Below are positions 23,390-34,602 of a stretch of DNA of 64,000 nt, piece by piece (position 1 is the first letter of the stretch; every line of letters starts with the position of its first letter). The stretch is taken from positions 2,542,001 to 2,606,000 of the forward strand of contig JBBELK010000308.1 of NCBI GenBank assembly GCA_037783545.1, in the 5' to 3' direction. The DNA is from Henricia sp. BOLD:AAB3569. Lineage: Eukaryota > Echinodermata > Asteroidea > Spinulosida > Echinasteridae. The notes under the pieces were generated by a model. The model did no database searches, had not been told where the DNA came from, and saw only the letters and a program-made list of their open reading frames with translations. The translations under genes were made by a program, and so were the position numbers.

Positions 23390-23941
23390 TATTGCTCAAC
23401 GATGGGCAGTATTAGATGGGGGAATTTGGAGAAAGTATTTGAATGAAATTGATTCTACAGGAAAGAAAACGGTTCAGTATGCCGATAACAAAGTTATATA
23501 CTACAAATATTATACAAATAATATACAAATAGGCCTAATATACAAATACTAAAGCATATACTACAAAATGACATATTTATAACAAATTAATTTCAGGAAG
23601 GATACGTGGGCTTGGAAAGGTCAGTCGACAGGGGGTGCTGTGCGTATATACGTCAGTTAAAACCGACTTCAATAACTAGAAATATATATACTCTTTAATC
23701 TAGATCGTTTCTACATGTGCGTGTTTTTAGGGAAGAAGATGTAGAGGCTATAGATTGTTTTTGTCAAAGTACCAAATTAAAACTAAAAGTTCAATTTTCC
23801 TGCTTTTGTTTTCATTTTTGGATCGATTTAATTAAAGGGCGCCCTCAAAGCGTGGCAAAATCTGTGTAGAACTATTTCACCAGTGATTAGTTTTGACCGT
23901 TTTCCCTCTGCAATTCTCTCTTGCATTATACGTTCTCCGTT

Positions 23942-24278
23942 TAAAAGGAGCATAACCAGATCAAATTTTGAGCCCCCATTTTTTCCATGGGTGTTGAGAT
24001 TTTGATACCATATTTTTGTCATTACCATTTTGAAATTTCGCGCCCTCAATCCGTATATTTTTAGGGATATCGTCAAAAATCACCGATGTTTTGTAAACTA
24101 ATTTATCTGTTCCATTAAGCATTGCAGTACATCAATCGTTTTGCTTCCACATCCAAACTGGGAATGCAAATTTCCTGTTTTCTTCTCATGGTTAGTATTT
24201 TTGGGAGGTATTTTATATGATTGTTAGATTAGAACGAAATCCAGTTTATTTTGTAAAATGTGGTCACGTTCCTTTAAA
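23942..24278 (-). mobile_element. TTAA TIR element (CTCCTTTAA family), copy 2
   Basis: Minus-oriented copy with the CAATCCGTATATTTTTAGG segment uninterrupted, serving as the empty site for the insertion in copy 4. Confidence 0.8.
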
Positions 24279-24287
24279 TCAATAATA

Positions 24288-24595
24288 AAGTCAAACCTGC
24301 TATTAAAGGCACAGGCTCGTCAGCAATGCGCGCGCGCCAAATTCGTTCCACGAAATACGCAGCTTCATAGCAAAGGCATGGAGCTGCGTCTTTCGTGGCA
24401 CGAATTTGGCGCGCGCGCATTGCTGACGAGCCTGTGCCTTTAAGGTCACCTTGATAAAGAGGTCACCTGTTTATAGTGGCCACCCGTTTTTGTCCCAAAT
24501 GCCATGTATAATGCTAATCCAACCTTTAAAAAAAAGGGCCACCTCTTCATAGTGGCCGGCCCCGAGGGTGGCCACTATATACAAGTTTAACTGTA
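24288..24595. mobile_element. AGTGGCCAC TIR element carrying hairpin copy E
   Basis: Left AAGTCAAACCTGCTATTAA, right CCACTATATACAAGTTTAACTGTAC. Internal TATAGTGGCCACCC repeats. Hairpin copy E sits at its subterminal TTAA. Confidence 0.8.
24303..24443. mobile_element. TTAA hairpin element, copy E
   Basis: Palindrome inserted at a TTAA inside the TIR element 24288-24595. The related end at 27111-27136 carries the uninterrupted CTGCTATTAAGGCCACC, which is the empty site. Confidence 0.93.
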
Positions 24596-26349
24596 CAATG
24601 TACACCCATTTATTATTTATAAAAGTTAACACCTGTATTTCACATTTTTTTGGCGGGACTCGACGCGCGAAGCGCAGACGATAAAGTTTCGCGGCAAAAA
24701 ATAATGGGATTTTAATTTGGCGCGAACTTACAGTCGCTGGCTGAATTATCGACAGTATCGACCGTAACTAACGAAGCGTGGTCACGTGCTTAATAACGCG
24801 AAGGACTTTGTCGGCACTCGTTTTTTGATTGCTAATTATACATGTTTGGGTGCATGTATACAACAGGTACAGAGTACATGGCATACACAATATAATAGGC
24901 TTACATGTGTATGACAAATTGACATTTTGTGGAATCAAACTTGGGGTGCGGTCGAGGGACGTCTATATAGGTACGGTGCAACCCACTAGATAGGCAGAAG
25001 TCGATGCGCGAGCTCATGAATATTTTGTACACACTCAAATATTTATATATTTAGGGGGGAGTTGAGAGCTGAACGAATGTGGTCTAGTGTAGAAATTGTC
25101 CATCATTGTGTTGTGGGGTATATTTATTCTTTCAACTGTAAGTATTTTGGACATTCTAGCTTGTAAAAGTGGCCCTATTTTGCGCGTATGGGACCTTTTC
25201 CAAAATAGACGCTGGTCTGTTACTTTGTCAAGGGGTAGTTTATTTCAAGCGGAAATTATTGAATAAAAGTGACTGACTCCCCCCGCCCCCCGCCCCACCC
25301 CGTATAAAATTAAACAGAATTAGAAAGATGAGACTTCAAGGAGTGTCTTGTTTTTTTGTCTCGAGACGCTGTGAGAGTTCTACGTATTTAATATGATTTT
25401 TGTTTAATATTGGGCATTGAACATTGTTTCCTGCATAGACTCTCGTTTCAAATGGGTCATTCCACAAGTTGGGGCAAAAATACAGCGGTATCCATGTATA
25501 GCATAAGTCTAAATTGGAAAGTGAACATTTACTAATTTTCAAATATTTTGTATAGTGCATGCCGCCATGCCCTGCTATATATTCATTAATGAATTCACTG
25601 GGCGATCTCCTACCAATAATAACATTTTTGTTTCACCCAAGCAAGTACTTAGTGTATAGTGGGACATTTTTTTCTGAAATGAATATAGGAAGGTGCAACA
25701 CATTGTCCCCTTAAAACCAGAACAGTCTAGGCCTATGTCAAAAAATGTCATAGCATAAATATAGTAATATATTTATGTTACTTACACCTTCTTTCCTCCA
25801 TGCTTACACCTTAGAAATGTTGATACATGGGCCTCATACTCCTTGATCCCCTGGGTGAGCCAAATGTGCAAAAAAAAACCCGGACAAATGGACATAGGCT
25901 GTTCTAGTTTTAAGCGGACGGCATTATACATCGCAAAAATACGTCTGTAATATATACCTTCAATTCTGTAATTGATCTGTCACGGTACCATGAGTACACA
26001 TTGAAGCATTTGAGTCAACGTGAACATGCAGGGCCTTGGACAAAAGTGATACCACGTGTGCAGAGCAATCGTTTTTCATCCATGAGTAATATCTAATCAA
26101 AACAAAATGTGGTATTTTCGACCGGTTTAATTAAGCCGTACGATTTGAAAGATGATGCCGACTGTTTATATTTTTACGCCTCGGTGACAATATAGCAATT
26201 TTGTACATAATTATGTATCACTATAACTGCATCTTGAAATTATTGTTTTGCAAAATTCAATGCAGATTTTATTGGATGCACAAAATTGTTTTTTTTTTCC
26301 AGGAGCTATACGAAGTGTAGGCTAGGCATGCATAATGTATTTATCCGCT
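24596..26349. other. No recognised feature
   Basis: AT-rich, with a C-rich tract near 25279-25301. Confidence 0.35.
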
Positions 26350-26481
26350 GAAACTTGTATATAGTGGCCACCCTTGGGACCGTAACAACTGGCCACGTTA
26401 AACAGGTGGCCACTTTATACAGGTTGTTAAAGCATTGAACACATAGCATAGACTGCCGAAGTGAATACGTCACCTTTTGTT

Positions 26482-26495
26482 GGTTGCCTAGGCAA
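26482..26495. promoter_or_regulatory. X-box-like palindrome
   Basis: GTTGCCTAGGCAA resembles the RFX half-site pair and lies 80-90 bp before the ATG at 26573. Confidence 0.35.
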
Positions 26496-26700
26496 TGCAT
26501 AGTTCCGAGATTGCCCAGTTAACCCCGCCCCTTAGATATTGTTGCTATGTGCTCACAAGCCATCGCAAAAAAATGGCGCCACAACGTACAAACCAACGGG
26601 ACTCGGCATGGAAAGCACAGATTCATTGGGGAAAACTCAAAGGTATTTATGTTTTAGGGTCGAGAGTTACCGTAGCACACACTGAGCGAAGGACTAGTAA
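26490..26700 (+). repeat. Duplicated promoter-plus-first-exon-like segment, copy 1
   Basis: About 200 bp shared with 51513-51725 at roughly 96% by eye. It contains a GC box (CCCCGCCCC), then an ATG at 26573 opening MAPQRTNQRDSAWKAQIHW, and a donor-like CAAAG|GTATTT 70 nt later. A GTTGCCTAGGCAA palindrome (RFX X-box-like) sits just upstream in this copy only. It could be a gene 5' end captured and copied by a transposon, or an element-encoded start. The product is unrecognised. It lies inside the larger TIR element 26350-27136. Confidence 0.5.
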
Positions 26701-27384
26701 TGCAGGGATGACATATATTCATAAAAATGCGCTTTCCTACCTCTGAACAGCGAATCGCCCGACATTGAAACCAGAATTCACCCGGTCACTGGCGCATACA
26801 ACATACAAACTGTATGGGCACAAAATCGAGTGATTGCGTGATGATTGCATCACTTTGACCTATGTGGGCGCCGTCTGATAGCTCTGTTGTGATTGGTCGG
26901 CGGGTTAGGCTTGATTGACAGGTCAGAACTATGCATTGGATCTAAACTAAAAATCACTCAACCGCGTCCCAGTGCTTTTCCAATGGTACTTTTCCCGACG
27001 GCCATGATAGTTTAGATCCAATTGTCATGGCAACGCACGTCACACTTCGGCTGTCTATTTCGGACCAAAGACATGTGGCCACTATAAGCAGGTGGTCTGT
27101 TTATCAAGGTGGCCTTAATAGCAGGTTTCACTGTACTTCAGATTCCATTTTTTTTAATACCTGCCAGTGCGCGTGACTCGAGTTAGCCAAGGCCAATTTC
27201 TTCAAAAATTGATATTATGATATGATATACTTGGTCAAGTCCAAGGTGGGTCGAGACAGATCAGGAGCCAATTTCATTGAGCTGTTATAGCACAGAAAAT
27301 GTGCTTAGAACAAAATGTACATGTATTTGCTTTGCAAGAATGGATTACGTGTCAGCTTGTGTTCTTATAGCAACATGTAACAAG

Positions 27385-27496
27385 GGTCTCATCAGTGCTT
27401 TATTTTGTGATAAAATGTACAAATGAGATGCGTGGTGTAGTAAAATGGCTCAGCATATAAAACAAGGCTGCATGTGCTTATTAAAAATTTGTCATT
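27385..27496 (+). repeat. Dispersed repeat (GCGTGACGTAATACAATGGCTC), diverged copy
   Basis: TCTCATCAGTGCTTTATTTTGTG and ATGGCTCAGCATATAAAACAAGGCTG align with the other copies. Confidence 0.55.
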
Positions 27497-27535
27497 AGCA
27501 GCAATTAAGCGCGCGCGTGCCAGTGGTCGGGTGCT

Positions 27536-27767
27536 CTAAGCCGGCCGTACACCTTGCGTTCCGACTCCGTTGCGATTGCACAGACACGCCAAATTTCGAG
27601 CATGCTCGGAATTCTGCGATTGCGTTATACGACGGGCCTACACACAATTGTGACCACACCGCCATCGGAACGCATCGCAAAATCCGTACACCTTGTGATG
27701 CGACTGCACAGCATGCGCTATCGTGATCGGATAACGGACGAAACGCAAGGTGTACGGCCGGCTTTAA
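27536..27767 (-). mobile_element. TIR element (AAAGCCGGCCGTACACCTTG), copy 2
   Basis: TAAGCCGGCCGTACACCTTG and CAAGGTGTACGGCCGGCTTTA ends. The interior is in reverse order relative to copy 1. Confidence 0.85.
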
Positions 27768-28191
27768 AGACATACGATAGCACGTAAGCGCGCCGGAAAT
27801 TGATACCGTTATACAGGCAAAAAGAATCACAATCCATCGCCTGTATACCCTTTTGGCAATTTACGACCAGTGGTAAGCGTGCCGTCAATTTTTTAAAACA
27901 AATTTGGGACTTGGCGAAAACAAATAGGCGTAAATCGAACGTCGTCCCTTGAAAACAAACAGTTTTACTGGGGGACTCAATTTGGTGCATTGAATGCATG
28001 ACCACGATTCGCTCTAATGGACGAACTCGATATTGCATTGGAAAAAAGCACGTGAAAGAAAAGCGCGCCAATAAAAGCGCGCCAAAAAACACGAAGGAAT
28101 TCCGCATATAGCAAGCGCGCCGTTCAATCCCATAATCCAGGCTTGGCGGGACTACTTCCTCTTGCGAATTGGCTTGAATCTGTTCAGACAT
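27718..28191 (-). other. 157-codon frame, partly TIR element
   Basis: Opens MSEQIQANSQEEVVPPSLDY, but its last 20 or so codons run through the TIR element at 27536-27767. Unrecognised, with GCGCGCC repeats nearby. Confidence 0.2.
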
Positions 28192-28373
28192 CGGCCTCTA
28201 TAGAAGATAAATCTTCTACAAAGCTAAATCGGAAGACAGCATATGCCTTAAAAAAAATCACCTTAGTCCGAGTTCCGAGGAAGATTCTTCAATGGCCGGT
28301 ACTTTAAGCGTGGGACTACATGTGCTTGCTTTCGAAGAAAATTCTGGTCCAAAACAAATACGTATCCTATTCA

Positions 28374-28447
28374 TTAAAGGCACAGACTCGTCGGCAATGC
28401 GCGCGCGCCAAATTCGTGCCACGAAATACGCAGCTCCATAGCAAAGG
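28374..28447. mobile_element. TTAA hairpin element, copy F, left arm only
   Basis: Left arm up to the loop (GCAAAGGC), after which the right arm is missing and an unrelated 91-bp palindrome begins. Confidence 0.85.
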
Positions 28448-28453
28448 CCCCCA

Positions 28454-28544
28454 CACTATGAGCAACTAACAATGGAAATTGGGCACAAACCATTGTTATT
28501 AACAATGGTGTGTGCCCAATTTCCATTGTTGGTTGTTCATAGTG
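28454..28544. repeat. 91-bp near-perfect palindrome
   Basis: Arms CACTATGAGCAACTAACAAT and ATTGTTGGTTGTTCATAGTG pair with almost no mismatch down to a small central loop near ATTGTTATTAACAAT. It replaces the right arm of hairpin copy F. Confidence 0.88.
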
Positions 28545-28890
28545 CCATCAATAGCGTGTCCATTGCATATCACATTTTGAGCGCCACCATTAATTTTTCC
28601 CATGGTGTTGCGATTTTGATACCATATCATTTGTCATATTTTTCTCATCACCATTCTGAAATTTCGCGCTCTCAAGTCTCAAACCGTATATCGTCAAAAA
28701 TTCAGTAAACTAATTTATCCTTTCCATAAGTCAGTGCAGTGATTACACCAACCTTTTTGCTTCTACATCCAAACTGGAGATTGCAAATCTCCTGTTTTCT
28801 TCCCATGATAGATAAAGGGAGGCTATTTTTTGTGGTTGTTAGGTTATACAGCGAAATCCATTTTCTAGAAAAATCTGAAAAATCCTTTAA
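28545..28890 (-). mobile_element. TTAA TIR element (CTCCTTTAA family), copy 3, left end lost
   Basis: Minus-oriented copy whose left TIR has been replaced at the palindrome 28454-28544; the right end retains TCCTTTAA. Confidence 0.75.
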
Positions 28891-28930
28891 TAAATAAGTG
28901 TAGATACAACAAAATTCCTTATAGACCTTA

Positions 28931-29061
28931 TAGACCGTATCAAATAGCCGCCATTTCGTGGGGCACCTTTTGTTACTTAAACCGTTCAACAATGGAAGCA
29001 CAATATGTCCTCAAGGAACAAAGAAACTGCCCCACGAAATGACGGCTATTCGATACGGTTT
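28931..29061 (+). mobile_element. Hairpin element (GCCATTTCGTGGGG), copy 2
   Basis: TAGACCGTATCAAATAGCCG / CGGCTATTCGATACGGT arms with the same loop as copy 1. Confidence 0.88.
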
Positions 29062-30409
29062 ACACCACACAAAATCTCCAACTTTCATCGTACCATGTTT
29101 TGAATGTGAATACGAACAAACTCTATACGTATAACCTGGAGACATGTTGTCGTAGGGTGCCGGACAAATAGGATCTACAGACGGGTTGATTTTGATCTAT
29201 TTCCCCGGTTTCCGTTCGCAAACCATGTAACGAGATTACGAGATACTTGATACGCGGAGAGCCGTGCCGCATGAGCAGGGCTAGTTTAGTTTATTTTGCG
29301 AGGAAGGCAAAGGGAAATTGTTATGACAATTTTAAAGCAAACCAAATCTATGTTTGCCCTGATGGCTATAGACTGGGTCCCGACCCGCGTAGTTTCTGTA
29401 TATAATCATTGACCTCTGCATGTGCGAGAATAGACCTGAACATATTAATGACGTAGGCCTACATGGGTAATTCCCCAAAATAGGGGTCTAATAAAACGTT
29501 TGGTGTCCCAGTTATGTACGAGGCCCGAGCTTCAAAATTCGCCACTCATGATCACAAATTATCAGTAATAGACTGGGATGTGGCCTGTGATTATAGGGGA
29601 CACCATCATATTCTTGAATATTTTGTTCTCGGATTACTGACAAATATTCAAAACAAAATACCATAAAGGCTTATTGGTTCCATGCATGATATTGAATAAG
29701 AATTTGGTATCCCGAGTTCTGTACGCCAATGAAAATTGGCTGTAGAATGAGTTTGCATTAACCTTGGTGCCTTATTCACACACAAATATTAAATTAAAGT
29801 GGCGCTTGTGGAAATAAAAATAAATATTTTCTGCTGGGAAACCACTTTCAATCATTAAAAACACTTGAAGAGCATGTCACACTTTTGGAAACCTAATTTT
29901 GGGAATTATCCACATGCTTTCTTTGGCCATGTCCGATGTTGTCTGTTACCCTGAGACCTCTCCCACATAGATTTACGCGCATGTAAGAAAACCGTGACGT
30001 CATTATGTTTCAGGAGCATTACGTCCGCCATCTTATATATTCACAATATTGGTAAGGGATATTGTGGGGTGTACGCAGATATTTTATTGAGGGTATATGC
30101 ATTCTGATTTTGTATATGATTGTATCTGCGTGACAGACACACCTTGTTACAGGAAAAGGTGAAAACAGTCGTTTGAAGAAAAAAAAAATCAAAAACTGAC
30201 AACATACCAATATCCCTAACTTATTGTGAGTAGTGTATATAGCCTAAAGTAAGATGGCGCACAGTCGCTTCACTCCGGCGAACGGCTCAGTGATTTTTAG
30301 TGTGGAGCATTTGCCTATAAGCAATATTATTAGCGTTACATTCTATTTTTTTCATTAGTCTTTTTTTCCTGCCCTAAATCCGCGTATAGGGAAATACATG
30401 TAGGGCCTA
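29062..30409. other. Mostly unannotated; divergent AAGATGGCG pair
   Basis: AAGATGGCGG on the minus strand near 30012-30022 and AAGATGGCGC on the plus strand at 30250-30259 are divergent, about 230 bp apart. Both give ATG-initiated short frames. YY1-type start-site motif; no exon confirmed. Confidence 0.25.
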
Positions 30410-30555
30410 TAGACCGTATCGAATAGCCGCCATTTCGTGGGGAAGTTTTTTTGTTCCTCGAGGACATGCATGGTTGCACATATTGTGCTTCCATTGTTGA
30501 ACGGTTTAAGTAACAAGAGGTGCCCCCCGAAATGGTGGCTATTCGATACGGTCTA
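30410..30555 (-). mobile_element. Hairpin element (GCCATTTCGTGGGG), copy 3
   Basis: Arms TAGACCGTATCGAATAGCCG / CGATACGGTCTA, loop in reverse orientation relative to copies 1 and 2. Confidence 0.88.
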
Positions 30556-30593
30556 TACCTCCCACCTCTAAAACTGAACACAAGCCTACGACT

Positions 30594-31398
30594 TATACCC
30601 CCGTCAGACCGGATTGGTGGTGCCACTACGGTTTTTGGTCAAAACCGCCATCAACGTAGTGACACTGCCAGTAGTTTTTCATAGTTTTCCCCTACCCGTC
30701 ACACATGTGTTTTTCTTCGCGGTGCTACTGTCGATCTGAACTGTTTGAAGACTTTTAGAACACTGAAATTGAAGCAGAAAACCGAAGCTTTTAAAGTACA
30801 AAATATGCCCGCAGTAGCACCGTGCAAGCACCTCAGTGCAACCTCAGTGGAAACGCCATTGCCGTACAAGCACCTCAATAACACCGCCGGCACCGCCGTA
30901 GGCCAAGGGAACGCAGTGGCACCGCAGTAAGATCGCCAAATTTTCTATAATTCCTCCCTGGCTCCGCAGTGGCACCCGCAGTGCTCCCGTGGTAGCACCG
31001 TGGTAGCACCGCCATAACCGCAGTAGAACCGCCACGGGATCGCCGTAGGGTCGCCAGTCTACTTTTTCGGCGATTGCACGGCGGTTGTGCTGCGGAGGCG
31101 GCACAGCGGTGATGGGTGTGCTACTGCGGTCCTTGTACGGTCCGACGGCGGTCATGGCGGTGCCGCGGCGATCCCACTGCGGATTGGCCCAACCCGCGGT
31201 GGCACTGCGGAAGTTTTGAACATGTTCAAAGTTTCCGCCGTGCCACCGCGAAGGTCCGCGGTTTTGACAGTTTTTCGCGGTGCTACGGCGATCAATGGCG
31301 GAACCACTGCGGAACCACGGCGATCATGGCGGTGCCACTGCGGTTTATGCCGTACAAGCACTGCAGTGGCACCGCGCCTCTGGTGTGACGGGGGTATT
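30594..31398. mobile_element. GC-rich foldback element (ACCCCCGTCACACC)
   Basis: TATACCCCCGTCAGACC left and GGTGTGACGGGGGTATTA right. The left half is a run of degenerate GCAGTGGCACCGC units and the right half of their complement GCGGTGCCACTGC, so the whole folds back. Overlapping frames here are repeat shadows. Confidence 0.8.
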
Positions 31399-31988
31399 AC
31401 ACTACCGGGGACATTTTTCCCCGCAGATTAGGAGAAACATTTGTCTGCTTCCAATTGGTCTAATATCACCTCCGACGCCATCTTTGGTTTCAACTGGGCA
31501 ACACCGTCAAAGAGACTTGATCCCAATCCACACTAGTCTATAGTGAGACATAACATTTCGCTTAGATCGCTCCTGAACGTTCAGCTTTTTGAAGGACAAA
31601 ACACACCGGTGTTTTCACCCAAACGTGAACATGAGATCTAATTGTGTCGACCGAACTGGCGGTTTCTATTGCAACAACTCCGTTAATTCAATGTACCATA
31701 GTTAAAAATGGAAACAAACACAATCATATCGAATTATCAGTTACAAATTGGAATTGATTCAAGAGGTCTTTTGCCAAAGCCCAAGCTTTATACTTCCTGT
31801 CGTTGCTAGGCAACGGTATCTCAGCAACCAATTTGGAATCAACTTAAGTTCGGCTGGCGGTTTTAAGAATCGCACAAGGTTGAAGTAGAATTACCGGTAG
31901 AAAATTCGTAGTCTATGCAAATGGAAGAGAAAGCGAACCGTGTTCCTAATTACATTTCCGCGAACGTCGAGGACACCTTCGGTTGAAA

Positions 31989-32069
31989 ATGGCCGAAATT
32001 GAACTAGACGCTGAAACTTGGGGATCAAAAAGCCGCCTTTATGCCATGGAACAGGGACAAATTCATTGA
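31989..32069 (+). CDS. Possible 26-codon ORF, strong start context
   Basis: ATG with A at -3 and G at +4, opening MAEIELDAETWGSKSRLYAM and ending six codons later. A GTTGCTAGGCAAC X-box-like palindrome lies about 190 bp upstream (31799-31812). No consensus donor is visible inside the frame. It may be a chance ORF, an upstream ORF or a first exon read wrongly. Confidence 0.15.
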   Translation: MAEIELDAETWGSKSRLYAMEQGQIH

Positions 32070-32156
32070 TATTTTATTTTACTATTATAGTAAAGATTTT
32101 CCAGATTCACACAATACTCCGAGCTAGCTGCGTCGCAAGACTTCATTTTATGCATT

Positions 32157-32788
32157 ATTAAAAGGGGTATGCGTATATGATCGGAGGCGATTTCAACTGT
32201 ATACAACTGTTTCAAAACTCTGAATTAACAAAAATAGATTTGGTATTTTGTGTTTGCCGAAGTGCCCATTTAAAATGATAAAACACTCAAAAACTTCACC
32301 AACGGGAAGTTGTGGAATTAGGTGAAGTTTCTAAAACTTTTCCATCAAAACACTTTTGGGGGGCGAAACAAATTGCATATTTCCGTCGGAGGATTTTTTT
32401 TACATTTTGAAGCTAATAACTTTGGAAATCCAACAGGGGGCGCTGTTTAAATCTAGCTAGAATTGAAACTAGAATTGTGGCAAACTGCTGTAGTTTCCAC
32501 TTTCAGTTTTTTTCTTCTTCTCTTGACTGATAAAGGTGAAGTTCACCTTTAACGTCAGAAATAAGAACAATCAAGAAGCACACATCCTTTTACCAAGAGA
32601 AAATTTCTTATGTGACATCACAACTTTGCTCATGATTATGCAAATTACATTAGCATGATAACCAAAAACACGCAATTACAGCTTCAAAAACGGGTCTCAA
32701 GGCGAGTTTTGGGGATCATTGTAATTTAGTGGGACAGTTATACAGCATGGGTTTAAGATAGTGATAAAACATTTCGAGGACCTTTAAT
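32157..32788 (+). mobile_element. TTAAAGG element with AGGGGGCGCTGTTT motif, copy 2
   Basis: Shares CAACAGGGGGCGCTGTTTAA and the TTATGTGACATCACAACTTTGCTCATGA segment with copy 1; right end GGACCTTTAA. The left boundary is approximate. Confidence 0.55.
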
Positions 32789-32875
32789 TAACTATATAGG
32801 CTATAGGCCTACACGGTATAGGATAACAGTGCGTCTATAATTTCGTCTGTATCGTGGCCCCGCAAACTCGGGTGT

Positions 32876-33106
32876 TTATAATCTATACGGGTTGGGGGAA
32901 ACCGACCTTTTAAACTTAGAGCGGGCGACGGGGCCACAATCCCCCGGGTTAGCGGCGCGAGGGACCCGCGTGAAGTCGCACGATCGCCCGCTTCCTCCCT
33001 TGCGAGTACGGACTCTATTTGATAAGGGCTCATTTTGCTCCGGCCGCCAGTCGGCTGAGTAAATAAAAAGCGCCGCAGCGGTCCACAGCGAGTATTGATC
33101 AGGCAT
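32876..33106 (-). CDS. Possible small secreted protein (76 aa), unrecognised
   Basis: Begins MPDQYSLWTAAALFIYSAD with a favourable start context (A at -3). The SLWTAAALFIYSA stretch could act as a short signal peptide. The rest is basic with two cysteines, an FKR dibasic site and the terminal nonapeptide SVSPNPYRL. The segment is GC- and CpG-rich. A TGCGCACGCGCAC/GCATGCG cluster at 33180-33201 resembles an NRF1 site and lies upstream on the same strand. A good acceptor-like TTTTTATTTACTCAG also occurs inside the frame, so this could instead be an internal exon read in the overlapping 137-codon frame (32809-33222). Chance ORFs are common in GC-rich DNA; confidence is low. Confidence 0.2.
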   Translation of the reverse strand: MPDQYSLWTAAALFIYSADWRPEQNEPLSNRVRTRKGGSGRSCDFTRVPRAANPGDCGPVARSKFKRSVSPNPYRL

Positions 33107-33537
33107 GTTTTTGCAATGTGCTGATGAAGTGGGTGGTGCACTGTGCCAAATTTATCTGGGATGAAGTTTTCCGTGCTGAACTGCGCACGCGCACGCATGC
33201 GAAATAGTTCTGACCCGTTCATTACTGGATTTGCGCGTCTGGGCTGTTGAATGGGACAATTTTAGCACGATACTGCAGACGGCCTTGTGACACATGTGGT
33301 TTGCATCTCCATTTCGCTATTATAGGCTCTATTCACATATTTTTCTTAGTAGAGCGTATAAAACGAGGCCTGTTAGTAATTCACCTCTTTTAAAAGGGAC
33401 AGAAATATTCATTTAGAGAAATTGCCCAAATAATGACAAATAATTATCAACCAAGCCAAAATCAAGCCAGGTATACCACTCTTCAACCAGGAAACTCCAA
33501 GCCACCACACAGACCCACAAGGTCAAGCAAGACCACC

Positions 33538-33846
33538 AGGTTGGAGTCTATAGGATCCCATGTGAATGTGTAAAGGTGCATATCGGCGAGACTGGGAGGG
33601 ACCTACCCACCAGACTCAAAGAACACAGAGCCCACGGCCGCAGAGGAGACTATGACAAATCAGCCATAGTCATGCACTCCTACAGCGATGACCACCTCAT
33701 CAACTGGGAAACGGCACAATAACTGATCGTTCTCATCGACAGATGGCATCCAACACGCATCAGGGAAGCCATCGAATACATAAGCACAACGCAGTACCCC
33801 AACACATTGGCTTCAACATCAGTAATATCTGGCACTCCCTATTAAC
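33538..33846 (+). pseudogene. Penelope-like retroelement fragment: GIY-YIG endonuclease remnant
   Basis: Conceptual translation begins GVYRIPCECVKVHIGETGRD and continues with an RLKEH motif, the arrangement typical of the GIY-YIG nuclease that follows the reverse transcriptase in Penelope-like elements. GVY replaces GIY and HIG replaces YIG. A WET motif and an REAIEYI motif follow in register. An in-frame TAA after WETAQ breaks the frame before IDRWHPTRIREAIEYI, so it is dead. The upstream flank (33440-33537) is proline- and lysine-rich in translation and may be decayed RT C-terminus; no RT core is visible. Confidence 0.85.
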
Positions 33847-34039
33847 CAACCAGACCGATGGGTCACCTATACCCTAGGTCCTCCCCCGATCCCCACGACA
33901 GCCACTGCCACAATGTCATGCACCAGTGAACACACCACAGCCAACCACATGATTAAGATCCAAGCATACCCACGCCTCCACGACCCAAGCCATTCTGCTT
34001 TAGTGCACACATTGTACACTGAATCCCCTCAACCAGTAC

Positions 34040-34602
34040 TTAAAGGGCCATGACATGCTAAACAACTTTTTGTCTAATCTTTGCTTCATATGATGGATTA
34101 CTTGTTCAGCAAGACATACTATTGTTCGTTTGGATGTAAAATCAATAAAAGGTAGCCTTTTTCAACTTTGAAGATTTCATTGCAATAAACCACAGACAGA
34201 GGGCGCTGTTTGGAGTGCATTACATAAGGAAGACAGAAGGGAAAACTTAAGAAAAAACATAAGACTTCAAGTTGCTGCAGTTTCTACCCCCAGTTTTGTC
34301 ATGGCTTACAGCAGGCAACATGTAAAACAAGCTCAAACAGCCATGGATTACAAAAGTTTCAGGAAAATTGAGAAAAAAGTGGAATCTTTTGTGCACAGTT
34401 AAATGTGATTTTCCTGTGTTTGCCTCTTGTGACATCGTGACCTTGGTCATGAATATGCATATTCGCATTAGCATAACAACTAAAAACCTTTGTTTTAACC
34501 CCCAAAGCAAGCTCCAAATAGGATTTTTATGACTTTAACTGAGTAGAGTGGTTTTAAAGCATAGATTTCATTGATAAAAATCCTAAATAAGGGGCCCTTT
34601 AA
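34040..34602 (+). mobile_element. TTAAAGGG TIR element with AGGGCGCTGTTT motif, copy 1
   Basis: TTAAAGGGCC at the left and GGGCCCTTTAA at the right. Contains CAGAGGGCGCTGTTTGG (34198). Related to 32157-32788 and, inverted, 39042-39500. Confidence 0.72.

Larger units (their letters stand above)
26350..27136. mobile_element. AGTGGCCAC TIR element, 0.8 kb
   Basis: Left CTTGTATATAGTGGCCACCC and right GGTGGCCTTAATAGCAGGTTTCACTGTAC are inverted ends of the same family. It contains the promoter-like duplication at 26490 and a TTGGATCTAAACTA / TAGTTTAGATCCAA inverted pair near 26938 and 27006. Confidence 0.7.

Noticed and set aside
30699..31543. Five or more overlapping long frames
   Set aside because: All lie in the GC-rich foldback element, whose lack of stop codons follows from its CNG units.
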